DNA from: an uncultured Marvinbryantia sp.
GTDB lineage: Bacteria; Bacillota; Clostridia; Lachnospirales; Lachnospiraceae
Reading direction: 5' to 3'
DNA length: 25,373 bases
Assembly (NCBI GenBank): GCA_934408725.1
Contig: CAKRVB010000036.1
Span: 1-25,373, forward strand
A program made the translations under genes and the position numbers. Shown here piece after piece: positions 13,676 through 21,508 of this stretch. Each line of letters starts with the position of its first letter. The stretch's first letter is position 1. The notes under the pieces were generated by a model. The model worked only from the letters and a program-made list of their open reading frames with translations. It was not told the DNA's origin and did no database searches.

Positions 13676-14650
13676 ATGAATAAAAGAAAAGTAATCATTG
13701 ACTGTGATCCGGGTATTGATGACAGTCTCGCCATCATGCTGGCACTGAAATCTCCAGAGATCGAGGTCGTGGGAATCACTGTGGTCTGTGGCAATTCTCC
13801 CGTAGAGATGGGGTTTGAAAATGCCAAAAAAATTCTAAAACAGATGAACCGACTGGATGTGCCGGTGTTCATCGGTGAAAGTACCCCGTTAAAACGGGAC
13901 TATGTAAATGCCCTGGATACCCATGGGGAAGATGGATTGGGAGAAAGCTTTCTGCCGGAAGTTCCAGGCTTCCATCAGGATAGGAGTGCTGTAGACTTTT
14001 TGGCTGATATTTTGAAAAAAGAATCCATCTCTGTGATTGCACTGGCTCCGATGACGAATCTGGCCAGACTGATCCAAAAAGACAAAGATGCATTTGCCAA
14101 TATTGATACACTTGTTTCCATGGGCGGTACTTTTAAGAGCCATGGCAACTGCTCTCCTGTGGCAGAATATAACTACTGGTGCGACCCGGATGCTGCAGCC
14201 CTTGTATATCATACGATGCACGAGCTGGGTAAAACCATCCATATGGTGGGTCTGGATGTGACAAGAAAGATTGTCCTGACACCTACTCTTCTGGAATACA
14301 TCTGCCGTCTGGATCAAGAAACTGGTTCATTCATACGCAAGATCACAAAGTTCTATTTTGACTTCCACTGGGAATGGGAACATATCATTGGCTGTGTCAT
14401 CAATGACCCGCTGGCTGTTGCTTATTTTCTGAATCCGTCGATCTGTCAGGGATTTGACTCTTATGTACAGATCGAGACCGAAGGGATCTCCCTTGGTCAG
14501 TCCGTAGTAGATGCCATGAACTTCTATCGGAAAACACCGAATACCAAAGTGCTGACAGAAGTAGATACTTTCGCATTCTTCCAGTTATTCCTTTCCCGCA
14601 TTCTGGATCTGGAACCGGACAAACTGGATATTTTGCAAGATCTGATCTAA
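13676..14650 (+). CDS. Nucleoside hydrolase (IUNH family), candidate queuosine hydrolase (QueK-like)
   Basis: 324 residues. The metal site DCDPGIDD is at 9-16 (Asp11, Asp15, Asp16), SMGGTF at 148-153, and EYNYWCDPDAA at 164-174, all typical of inosine-uridine-type hydrolases, which cleave the N-glycosidic bond of nucleosides. The C-terminal motif, normally HDPxA with the catalytic histidine, reads NDPLA (Asn243, Asp244), so base activation must differ from the standard enzymes. The preQ1 riboswitch and the ECF gene behind it point to the QueK role described in Clostridioides difficile: freeing queuine from queuosine nucleosides. ATGs occur at 13670 and 13676; the second is chosen because AGAAAGGA overlaps the first. 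Eleven bases separate it from the ECF gene. Confidence 0.88.
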   Translation: MNKRKVIIDCDPGIDDSLAIMLALKSPEIEVVGITVVCGNSPVEMGFENAKKILKQMNRLDVPVFIGESTPLKRDYVNALDTHGEDGLGESFLPEVPGFHQDRSAVDFLADILKKESISVIALAPMTNLARLIQKDKDAFANIDTLVSMGGTFKSHGNCSPVAEYNYWCDPDAAALVYHTMHELGKTIHMVGLDVTRKIVLTPTLLEYICRLDQETGSFIRKITKFYFDFHWEWEHIIGCVINDPLAVAYFLNPSICQGFDSYVQIETEGISLGQSVVDAMNFYRKTPNTKVLTEVDTFAFFQLFLSRILDLEPDKLDILQDLI

Positions 14651-14661
14651 GGAGGAAAAGA

Positions 14662-15240
14662 ATGATGAATACAGAAAACATGAAATCAGGGAAAATGACA
14701 ACCTATAAACTTTGCATGATTGCCTTTGCCATCTGCATCAATTTTGTGGGCGGACAGATTGCTCTGCTCCTGAAGCTTCCAATTTATCTTGACAGCATCG
14801 GCACCGTACTGGTGGCTGCTACACTGGGTCCGTTTTACGGTATGCTGCCAAATCTGCTCAGTGGCCTGTTGATGGGTATGACCGTAGATGTCTATTCTCT
14901 GTATTATGCACCTGTCGGTATTGTACTTGGTTTTGTTACCGGTCTGGTATTTAAAAAATGGCAGCCGAAAAAATGGGGCATCCTTCCGGCAGCCCTGCTG
15001 ATTACCCTGCCATCCACCATTATCAGTTCCTGCATTACCGCATTTTTATTCGGTGGTATTACTTCTTCCGGATCTACCATCCTGGTACAGATTCTGGCAA
15101 GAACACCGCTTGGTATGGTGGGAAGCTGCTTCGTAGTTCAGTTTATTACTGATTATATTGACCGTGTTTTATGCCTTGCAGTATCTGCAGTTCTGATCAC
15201 TGCACTGCGAAAAAATATGAAAGGGATTTTTGCAAAATGA
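14662..15240 (+). CDS. ECF transporter S component, probable queuosine-precursor specificity (QrtT-like)
   Basis: 192 residues, six hydrophobic segments, short cytoplasmic ends. The stretch INFVGGQIALLLKLPIYLDSIG followed by ATLGPFYG and a GLLMG turn is the pattern of energy-coupling-factor substrate-binding subunits. It would borrow a shared ECF ATPase/T module encoded elsewhere. Because it lies between a QueK-like hydrolase and under a preQ1-I riboswitch, the cargo is most likely queuine, queuosine or preQ1. The start at 14662 follows GGAGG by six bases (a second ATG follows at once). It overlaps the next gene by four bases (ATGA). Confidence 0.85.
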   Translation: MMNTENMKSGKMTTYKLCMIAFAICINFVGGQIALLLKLPIYLDSIGTVLVAATLGPFYGMLPNLLSGLLMGMTVDVYSLYYAPVGIVLGFVTGLVFKKWQPKKWGILPAALLITLPSTIISSCITAFLFGGITSSGSTILVQILARTPLGMVGSCFVVQFITDYIDRVLCLAVSAVLITALRKNMKGIFAK

Positions 15241-15893
15241 ACATATTAATTACAGGTACCAGCTCAGGAATCGGAAAGGGCTGTGCAGAATATTTTCTGA
15301 AAGAAGGGCATCAGGTATATGGATTTGACAAGGATACTTCTACAATTTCACATCCTGCTTATACCCATTTCTGTCTGGACATCCGGGATAAAGCTGCCTA
15401 CCCAAAGCTTTCTCCTGTGGATATCGTAATTAATAATGCCGGTGTGCAGGATGGCGATGATATCGATGTGAATCTGAAAGGAACCATTTCCATCACAGAA
15501 CATTATGGCATTCATCCAGGAATTCATTCCGTGATCATGATCGGTTCTGCCAGCGGACATACCGGTTCTGAATTTCCAGAATACGCAGCCAGCAAAGGCG
15601 GCGTTCTCGCTTACACAAAGAACGTCGCCATGCGCATTGCCCCTTACCAGGCCACTTGTAACAGCCTGGACTTCGGAGGTGTACTCACTGAATTAAATCG
15701 TCCGGTTATGGAGGATGAATCTCTCTGGAATCAGATTATGGAGCTCACTCCCCTGAAGCGGTGGATGACCGTAGAAGAAGCTGCACAGTGGATCTACTTC
15801 ATGTCCGTGACCAACCGCTTCTGTACCGGACAGAATATCCTGATCGACGGACTGGAAGCCGGAAACTGCAGCTTCATCTGGCCGGAATACTGA
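15237..15893 (+). CDS. Short-chain dehydrogenase/reductase in the preQ1-controlled operon
   Basis: 218 residues, classical SDR fold: TGTSSGIG at 6-13, Asp31 at the end of the second strand (favouring NAD(H) over NADP(H)), INNAG at 65-69, and the catalytic Ser104, Tyr116 and Lys120 (YAASK). It is about 30 residues shorter than usual; the region between NNAG and the catalytic serine is trimmed, so the substrate pocket is likely different. It is coupled to the ECF gene by an ATGA overlap and so is part of the riboswitch operon. No SDR step is known to me in bacterial queuosine salvage; oxidation or reduction of a modified queuine or of its cyclopentenediol is a plausible job. Generic sugar or alcohol dehydrogenase activity cannot be excluded. 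Confidence 0.87.
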   Translation: MNILITGTSSGIGKGCAEYFLKEGHQVYGFDKDTSTISHPAYTHFCLDIRDKAAYPKLSPVDIVINNAGVQDGDDIDVNLKGTISITEHYGIHPGIHSVIMIGSASGHTGSEFPEYAASKGGVLAYTKNVAMRIAPYQATCNSLDFGGVLTELNRPVMEDESLWNQIMELTPLKRWMTVEEAAQWIYFMSVTNRFCTGQNILIDGLEAGNCSFIWPEY

Positions 15894-15910
15894 TTTCCCA
15901 CTCAACTTTC

Positions 15911-17062
15911 TTAAATCCTGTATACTGTTTTTCCCTTTGCGATAACTTCCATCACCTGCAGTTCCTGATCCAGAATACATAGATCAGCATCGTTCTCTTC
16001 TTCTATCTTTCCTTTTCCCTTCAGGTTCAGGATCTCTGCCGGGTTGGATGTGATGGTGGAAAGTGCAATTTCCAACGGGATATCTGTCCGCTCCACGCAT
16101 TCTTTGACTTCTTTTAACAGACAGCTTGACTGTCCTACACCCATTCCAAGGAATTCTCCCTGTTTGTTGTAAATCGGCAGACTTCCCTGCCCATCGGACG
16201 AGATCGTGATGCGGTTTGGGTTCACTCCTGCGTCTAACATGCGTTTGATACCATTGCATACCCGAACTTCATCACAGATCGTTTCCCAGTAATCAATATC
16301 CTCATTTCCGGTAAAATCCACAGCGCCGCCTTTTAAGGCATATGTAATGGCTTTACAGAACAGCATTTCATTCCGATTGATGTGGGTTGGGAGGAACTGG
16401 GATGCAGGTATCTCCGTCTCATCAATCACCTTCTCAATCAAATCCATACATCTCGGGCTGTCACCCAGATGCACATTGATGATTCCTGCTTTTCCAGAAA
16501 GCACGCCCCCCAGTCTGGTATCTGCTGCCACACGGGCAAATTCTTCAAAGGTTGGCTGAGAAGAACGATGATCGGATATCGCAATCTCTCCCGTTCCGAT
16601 GATCTCCTGAATCATCATAATATCCTTCGTGATGCTGTCTGTCAGCGTACGCACCGGAATCTGATAACTTCCGGTATAACAATAAGCAGTCATCCCCTGC
16701 TCATTCAATCCCTTGGTTTTCGCTACAAGGGCACACATATCCCGTCCAATTCCGTCTGTACCCAGACAGCCAACTACGGTGGTTACACCAAACTTCGTCA
16801 ACCCTTCCATGGCAGCTTCCGGGGTTCGGTTGGCAAATCCTCCTTCACCGCCGCCTCCCAGCACATGGACATGGCAGTCGATAAATCCCGGTGTCAGAAT
16901 TTTCCCCGTTCCATCCACAATTTCCAGTTCAGGAAATAATTCCAGGACCGGTATCGTTCCTGCATCTGCAATTTTTACAATCTTGTCATGAACCGTAAGA
17001 ACATCTTTTTTTCCAAGATGCTGCGGCGCATATACATCAATATTCTGAATTAATCTCATCAT
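15911..17062 (-). CDS. iadA: Isoaspartyl dipeptidase (beta-aspartyl peptidase)
   Basis: 383 residues, amidohydrolase superfamily, cleaving beta-aspartyl dipeptides produced from damaged proteins. Metal ligands: His64 and His66 (DCHVHVLGGGGEGG), His198 (NVHLGD), His227 (LPTHINR) and Asp290 (ISSDGQGS). At the position of the carboxylated lysine of the E. coli enzyme there is Glu159 (GEIAISDHRSS), a substitution found in other amidohydrolases where glutamate bridges the metals. Length is normal. It converges on the dehydrogenase gene with only 17 bases between stops and no terminator visible. Its start is 41 bases behind the Res-like gene on the same strand with no promoter or terminator recognised between, so it may be read from the restriction cassette. 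A second ATG follows directly; GAGGAG lies 11 bases ahead. Confidence 0.93.
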   Translation of the reverse strand: MMRLIQNIDVYAPQHLGKKDVLTVHDKIVKIADAGTIPVLELFPELEIVDGTGKILTPGFIDCHVHVLGGGGEGGFANRTPEAAMEGLTKFGVTTVVGCLGTDGIGRDMCALVAKTKGLNEQGMTAYCYTGSYQIPVRTLTDSITKDIMMIQEIIGTGEIAISDHRSSQPTFEEFARVAADTRLGGVLSGKAGIINVHLGDSPRCMDLIEKVIDETEIPASQFLPTHINRNEMLFCKAITYALKGGAVDFTGNEDIDYWETICDEVRVCNGIKRMLDAGVNPNRITISSDGQGSLPIYNKQGEFLGMGVGQSSCLLKEVKECVERTDIPLEIALSTITSNPAEILNLKGKGKIEEENDADLCILDQELQVMEVIAKGKTVYRI

Positions 17063-17103
17063 TCTTCTATTTTACTCCTCTGTCTCAACCTGAAATCTGA
17101 CTC

Positions 17104-19758
17104 TCATTTCTTCTCATTTTCTTCCAATTTCAACATGTCCTTGTCGAAGTCAGAATATGTTTCAGGCGGATGCTCTAATACATTTTGCTTCATGAGTACA
17201 CTGCCCGCATACATAACATATTTCATACCGCTTGCGACAGACATTTCCTCGGCAGCTTCTGCCTTTGCTTTCACGACCTTATCATCGATCATATTGTCGC
17301 CCTTAACCTCAATAAGCTGATAGGAATCATCCTCCATCTTAGCCAGAAAATCCGGATAATACTGTCTGATACGTTTTGATTCCGGATCATAATACTGAAC
17401 AAATAAATCTCCCTGATTGGATGTAAACATACCAGTAAAATATATTTCTTTGACCTTTTTACTTGAAATATACTGCAAGAAACATTCCATCTCTGGCTTT
17501 GAATCAAAGCAATACGTGTCTGCGTGAAAGCTTTTCTTGATTTCTTCCGGAGTAAAACTATTATGATCTTTTTCTATTACCAGATTTTCATCTGCAGAGA
17601 ACTCATAATATCCTGTATCTTTAGGCTCTTTTAGTAATATTACATCCACATCCTCATTCTTCTGTTCCGATTTAACCTCGTAAAGTGAATGGAAAAGTTT
17701 TGGTATGATTACATCATCCAGTACTTCATTGTGTTTGTTTACGGCATTTACTAAACTATCAAATCCATCCACAGACTCAGAAAGAATTCGATTAATTAAA
17801 ACGCATGACAGATTCATGTAACGTGATATCTCACCAACCAATGAAAATCTGCTATATCTCATCTGCTCTTTGATATCATCAATTACCGTTTCTTTTGCTG
17901 AAAAATCAAGTCTGATGCTTCCTTTTTCATACATCTTAGACTCATACTTCGTCTCGTCGATTTCCGAAACCTTAAAGTCAACCGGTTCTGAATAACCTTT
18001 TTCTATTAACGAATATTCATGCCAAATGCGCTTCATTCTTATGCTTCTCGTCGGAGGAAGCACACGTACCTTATAGCTGCTCTTTTTCTTATCTGAAGAT
18101 TGCCCTAAATCCTTTATCTCCATGTTGTAATTGTTACGCAGCTCTTCGTCTAAGGTATCGAGATTTTCCTTTGACAAGAACACCATTGCCGTAAGCTGCT
18201 CATCCGTCAGCTTTCTAAGGCATCTCATTGTGGCCTGCAGCACAAATATCTTTGACTTAGGACTACGGAACAACGCGATACCTAGTAACGAACGACAATT
18301 CCAGCCTTCACGTCCTTTTTCCACAAGGATGATAAATTGCTTCCTGCTTCCTTCTGTTCCAAGAACATCCAGATTGTTGAAATCTCTTATATCATCGTTT
18401 TTTGTAACTGTCGTGTCTCCTGTGTTAATGAGAACAGTATCAAGTGGTACATTTAACTCGCTTAAAATCTTCTCAACTGCAGGTCTTACAACATCTGTGG
18501 CCTCTGCGACACTTGCGGCAAAAATGGCCATCTTAGGTGGTAATCCTTCATAGGTTTTTCCACCATATCTTTCCCAGAACATAGTAATAGATTTCTTTAA
18601 GAATTCTTCATTCTTAACATTATCAAATCCAATCGGATCCGCATCCTTAAGGAATCCATGGCTTATGGAATCCCTGAGGCCATAGGCATAGGCGACCTCC
18701 GGCAGTACCTGTCTCTTTACATACGGTGTACCTGTATAGTTATAGCAAGCCACTATCGTTGTTGCTTCTGCAAGCATATTGATCGTATTTCTTAATGTTG
18801 TCTTATTTGCTCCTCCTGAACGTAATTCCTTCTCAAGATTAGCCCCAAAGAGATGGTGGGCCTCATCTACATACACGCCAAGCTGAGGTAAACGACACAG
18901 TTTCTTAAAACGCTGGTTATCCATAAGCGTCGTGTCATCCCACACGTCGCTGTCATCATCGTCGCCATAGACATCAGCAAGGAGGGAGCGGCTTCCAAAT
19001 AAAACATCGGCAGGCTTATCCTCTTTTCTCTTTTTCTTGACAATAATTTTCTGGTTATTAGAAATTACGATATTGAAGTCTGAATCATCAATTGTCTGTA
19101 AAGTGGTTCCGCTCCCATCCAGATAATGAAACTTTATATTGGCATCTAACACGCGTGCATATTCGGGCGGTACAACCTTTGTTTTATCAAAGGTCATAAT
19201 TTCACGAAGAGACTCCAGAACCGTCTTGTCGGGAGCAAACACAAGTGCATTGTGACAGAATCTTTTGTCCTTCGGATACTTGTTGGCCAGAAGGAATTCA
19301 TAAAAGATACAGGTTCCCATAAGGATCGTCTTTCCAAGGCCCATCGTGAGCGCATAGATGTAGTTAGGATAAGACTCCTTGTATTTTTTCATTTGCTTGA
19401 AAATGACCTCATTTTGCTCATCACCAAGATCCAGCAATGTTGCCTGTCCACCTTTGTGAATTGTATAGTATGACGCATCCGAAAATTTATCTTTATGTTT
19501 TCTCCAATCGTCAAACATCTGGAACATATGCGCATTATTCATGAATTCCTTAATGAACACATACATTTCCAGTGCTTCAAACTGAGGTGTACGCAGAAAG
19601 GCCTCCGGATTCTCTTTCTTATCGTTGTAGGCCAGGAACTTTTTTGTTAAATCATTATATCTGGAACGGATTTTACCTCTATTAGAAGCGTAATAGTTCC
19701 ATAACTGCTCATAGAACGCAAAATCCTCTACAAATGTCATGGAAGATTTTTTTGCCAT
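17104..19758 (-). CDS. DEAH-type helicase with C-terminal nuclease, Res subunit of a type III-like restriction system
   Basis: 884 residues. Walker A TMGLGKT at 138-144, DEAHH at 298-302, motif III TGTPY at 342-346, and the motif V/VI region GREGWNCRSL then QATMRCLR (508-515) place it with type III restriction Res helicases. Near the C-terminus YPDF (801-804) and IEVKG (816-820) form a PD-(D/E)XK site, the cleavage domain. ATP hydrolysis would drive signalling or movement along DNA between recognition sites before the cut. The start has GGAGGTG 6 bases ahead, inside the end of the methyltransferase gene, which stops only three bases before, so the two are made together. Length is somewhat below the usual 950-1000. 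Confidence 0.9.
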   Translation of the reverse strand: MAKKSSMTFVEDFAFYEQLWNYYASNRGKIRSRYNDLTKKFLAYNDKKENPEAFLRTPQFEALEMYVFIKEFMNNAHMFQMFDDWRKHKDKFSDASYYTIHKGGQATLLDLGDEQNEVIFKQMKKYKESYPNYIYALTMGLGKTILMGTCIFYEFLLANKYPKDKRFCHNALVFAPDKTVLESLREIMTFDKTKVVPPEYARVLDANIKFHYLDGSGTTLQTIDDSDFNIVISNNQKIIVKKKRKEDKPADVLFGSRSLLADVYGDDDDSDVWDDTTLMDNQRFKKLCRLPQLGVYVDEAHHLFGANLEKELRSGGANKTTLRNTINMLAEATTIVACYNYTGTPYVKRQVLPEVAYAYGLRDSISHGFLKDADPIGFDNVKNEEFLKKSITMFWERYGGKTYEGLPPKMAIFAASVAEATDVVRPAVEKILSELNVPLDTVLINTGDTTVTKNDDIRDFNNLDVLGTEGSRKQFIILVEKGREGWNCRSLLGIALFRSPKSKIFVLQATMRCLRKLTDEQLTAMVFLSKENLDTLDEELRNNYNMEIKDLGQSSDKKKSSYKVRVLPPTRSIRMKRIWHEYSLIEKGYSEPVDFKVSEIDETKYESKMYEKGSIRLDFSAKETVIDDIKEQMRYSRFSLVGEISRYMNLSCVLINRILSESVDGFDSLVNAVNKHNEVLDDVIIPKLFHSLYEVKSEQKNEDVDVILLKEPKDTGYYEFSADENLVIEKDHNSFTPEEIKKSFHADTYCFDSKPEMECFLQYISSKKVKEIYFTGMFTSNQGDLFVQYYDPESKRIRQYYPDFLAKMEDDSYQLIEVKGDNMIDDKVVKAKAEAAEEMSVASGMKYVMYAGSVLMKQNVLEHPPETYSDFDKDMLKLEENEKK

Positions 19759-19761
19759 GGT

Positions 19762-21471
19762 TTACACCTCCACTTCTAATGACTCTGACAGCAAATCTGT
19801 AATCTTAACTTTGATAGTTCCTGCATCTGCCGGAATATCATATATACCAGCAACAAATTCTTTCTTATCCGGTACATCTGTAACAGCAGGCTGCATTACT
19901 ACACCATCATAGTTCCAGTCAATCATGATAGATTCCGCAAGCTGCTTCCAATCCTCTACATATTCCTTCTGTAAAGAAAGCTTCTGCATCAGATTCATAG
20001 GATAGAATGATCGAATGACAAGTTTGCTGCCTTCACGAACCACTTCTGCCTCCGCTTCACGTTTGAGCTGGAGTTCAGACTTATCTCGTAAGATGTCTAC
20101 TATCTGCACATCAACTTTGTAATCAGACAAAGACTGCTCTAAAGATGCCTTCAAGTCTGGCTCATGGCCCATACAAACGATTGTTATCAATTCTACCGGC
20201 TGTCTCGGATTCTCCTCTTTTCTCTTTTCATATGCTTTATACGGAAGATTCGCCTTAAGCGCCTCAAGATCTGCTTTGGTAGCTATACGGTTAACCGGCA
20301 TTATCTTAACCATGCGGCCATCCAGCTCACCGTCCCACACATTTTCCTGAGTAAATGGTTGAATTTCAAGGGCTTCCATAATCAAATTCTTTGCTTCAAT
20401 AGGATTTCGGAAAAAGTCATAGTTATTAACGTTGTACACTTCAAAACCAGTATATAAGTTATCTCTATTCTCCAACCCATCTATGTTGCCTAAAAGTCTC
20501 TTTGTTGTCGTTTGAATCGCTCCCAAATTAATGTCTGCCCCTATAAATCGTCTCCCCAGCCTCATGGCAACAGCCTGTGTAGTGCCACTTCCCATAAAAC
20601 AGTCAAAAACTATATCACCAGGATTAGACGATGCTTTTATTATTTTTTCTAACAGGGCTTCTGGTTTTTGAGTAGGATAACCAGTTCTTATACTTGCTGA
20701 AGGTGCTTCTATTGAAACATCCAGAACATCTTCAGGATATTTTCCAAGCGGGTTCAGCGATTGACTCCCAAAATTTATTCCATTTCTAACATTATTTATT
20801 GCGTGGCTAAATCTCTCAATTGTAGTAGCTGCATATTCCGTTCTGACCGAATCGGCATTAAACACATAATTGTTTGTTTTTGAATAAACAAAAATATTAT
20901 CGTGTCGTTTTGCCCAGCATCCCTTTGGTGTACCTGCGCCAGAATAATGCCAAATAACTTCATTTACAAATTTGTCCGGTCCAAAAACCTCATCTAACAG
21001 CATTCTAAGATGATGTGACTTATGCCAGTCGCAATGTAAATACAAGCAGCCCTTTTCTGACAATAATTCCCTTAAAATCACAAGTCTTTCATATATGAAT
21101 TGTAAATACTCGTCATTCGTCCAGATATCGCCATACTGTTTCTCTTCAAACGATGTGCTATCTGTTTCAGTTTTTCCAATACCCTTTACTTCTATTTTCT
21201 TTTTGTAATCAGCCTTTGAATCGAATGGCGGGTCAATGTAAACAAGATCAATCTTCCCACGGTACGCCTTAAGCATGTGGCTCATAACCTGAAGGTTATC
21301 TCCCCAGAATATCTGGTTGATCCATCCGTCCTTTTCCTCGCCATAACGCTCGCGTAACTGTGCAGGGTAATACTGGGTGGATCGGTATGGTCTCTTACCG
21401 GTCCAACGAAGTTCAGGGAAGCCTTTTATAGTAGGTCTCTCTGCAAATTTAAAAGTCAATTGCTCATCCAT
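19762..21471 (-). CDS. Site-specific DNA methyltransferase, Mod subunit of a type III-like system
   Basis: 569 residues. Motif IV YIDPPF (78-83) precedes the AdoMet-binding motif FMGSGTT (292-298), the order of beta-class adenine N6 methyltransferases such as type III Mod proteins; TGYPTQKPEALLEKII (263-278) is the usual motif X segment. The part between about 165 and 260 would contain the target-recognition domain, smaller than in typical Mod. The C-terminal 220 residues probably contact Res. It modifies host sites and supplies sequence specificity to the nuclease. A start at 21486 is possible, but GGAGG lies 8 bases ahead of the ATG at 21471, which is chosen. It follows the UvrD-type gene by 37 bases. 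Confidence 0.9.
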   Translation of the reverse strand: MDEQLTFKFAERPTIKGFPELRWTGKRPYRSTQYYPAQLRERYGEEKDGWINQIFWGDNLQVMSHMLKAYRGKIDLVYIDPPFDSKADYKKKIEVKGIGKTETDSTSFEEKQYGDIWTNDEYLQFIYERLVILRELLSEKGCLYLHCDWHKSHHLRMLLDEVFGPDKFVNEVIWHYSGAGTPKGCWAKRHDNIFVYSKTNNYVFNADSVRTEYAATTIERFSHAINNVRNGINFGSQSLNPLGKYPEDVLDVSIEAPSASIRTGYPTQKPEALLEKIIKASSNPGDIVFDCFMGSGTTQAVAMRLGRRFIGADINLGAIQTTTKRLLGNIDGLENRDNLYTGFEVYNVNNYDFFRNPIEAKNLIMEALEIQPFTQENVWDGELDGRMVKIMPVNRIATKADLEALKANLPYKAYEKRKEENPRQPVELITIVCMGHEPDLKASLEQSLSDYKVDVQIVDILRDKSELQLKREAEAEVVREGSKLVIRSFYPMNLMQKLSLQKEYVEDWKQLAESIMIDWNYDGVVMQPAVTDVPDKKEFVAGIYDIPADAGTIKVKITDLLSESLEVEV

Positions 21472-21508
21472 TTTTATTTCCTCCATAGGTTATCTTCAAT
21501 TTTCTCAG

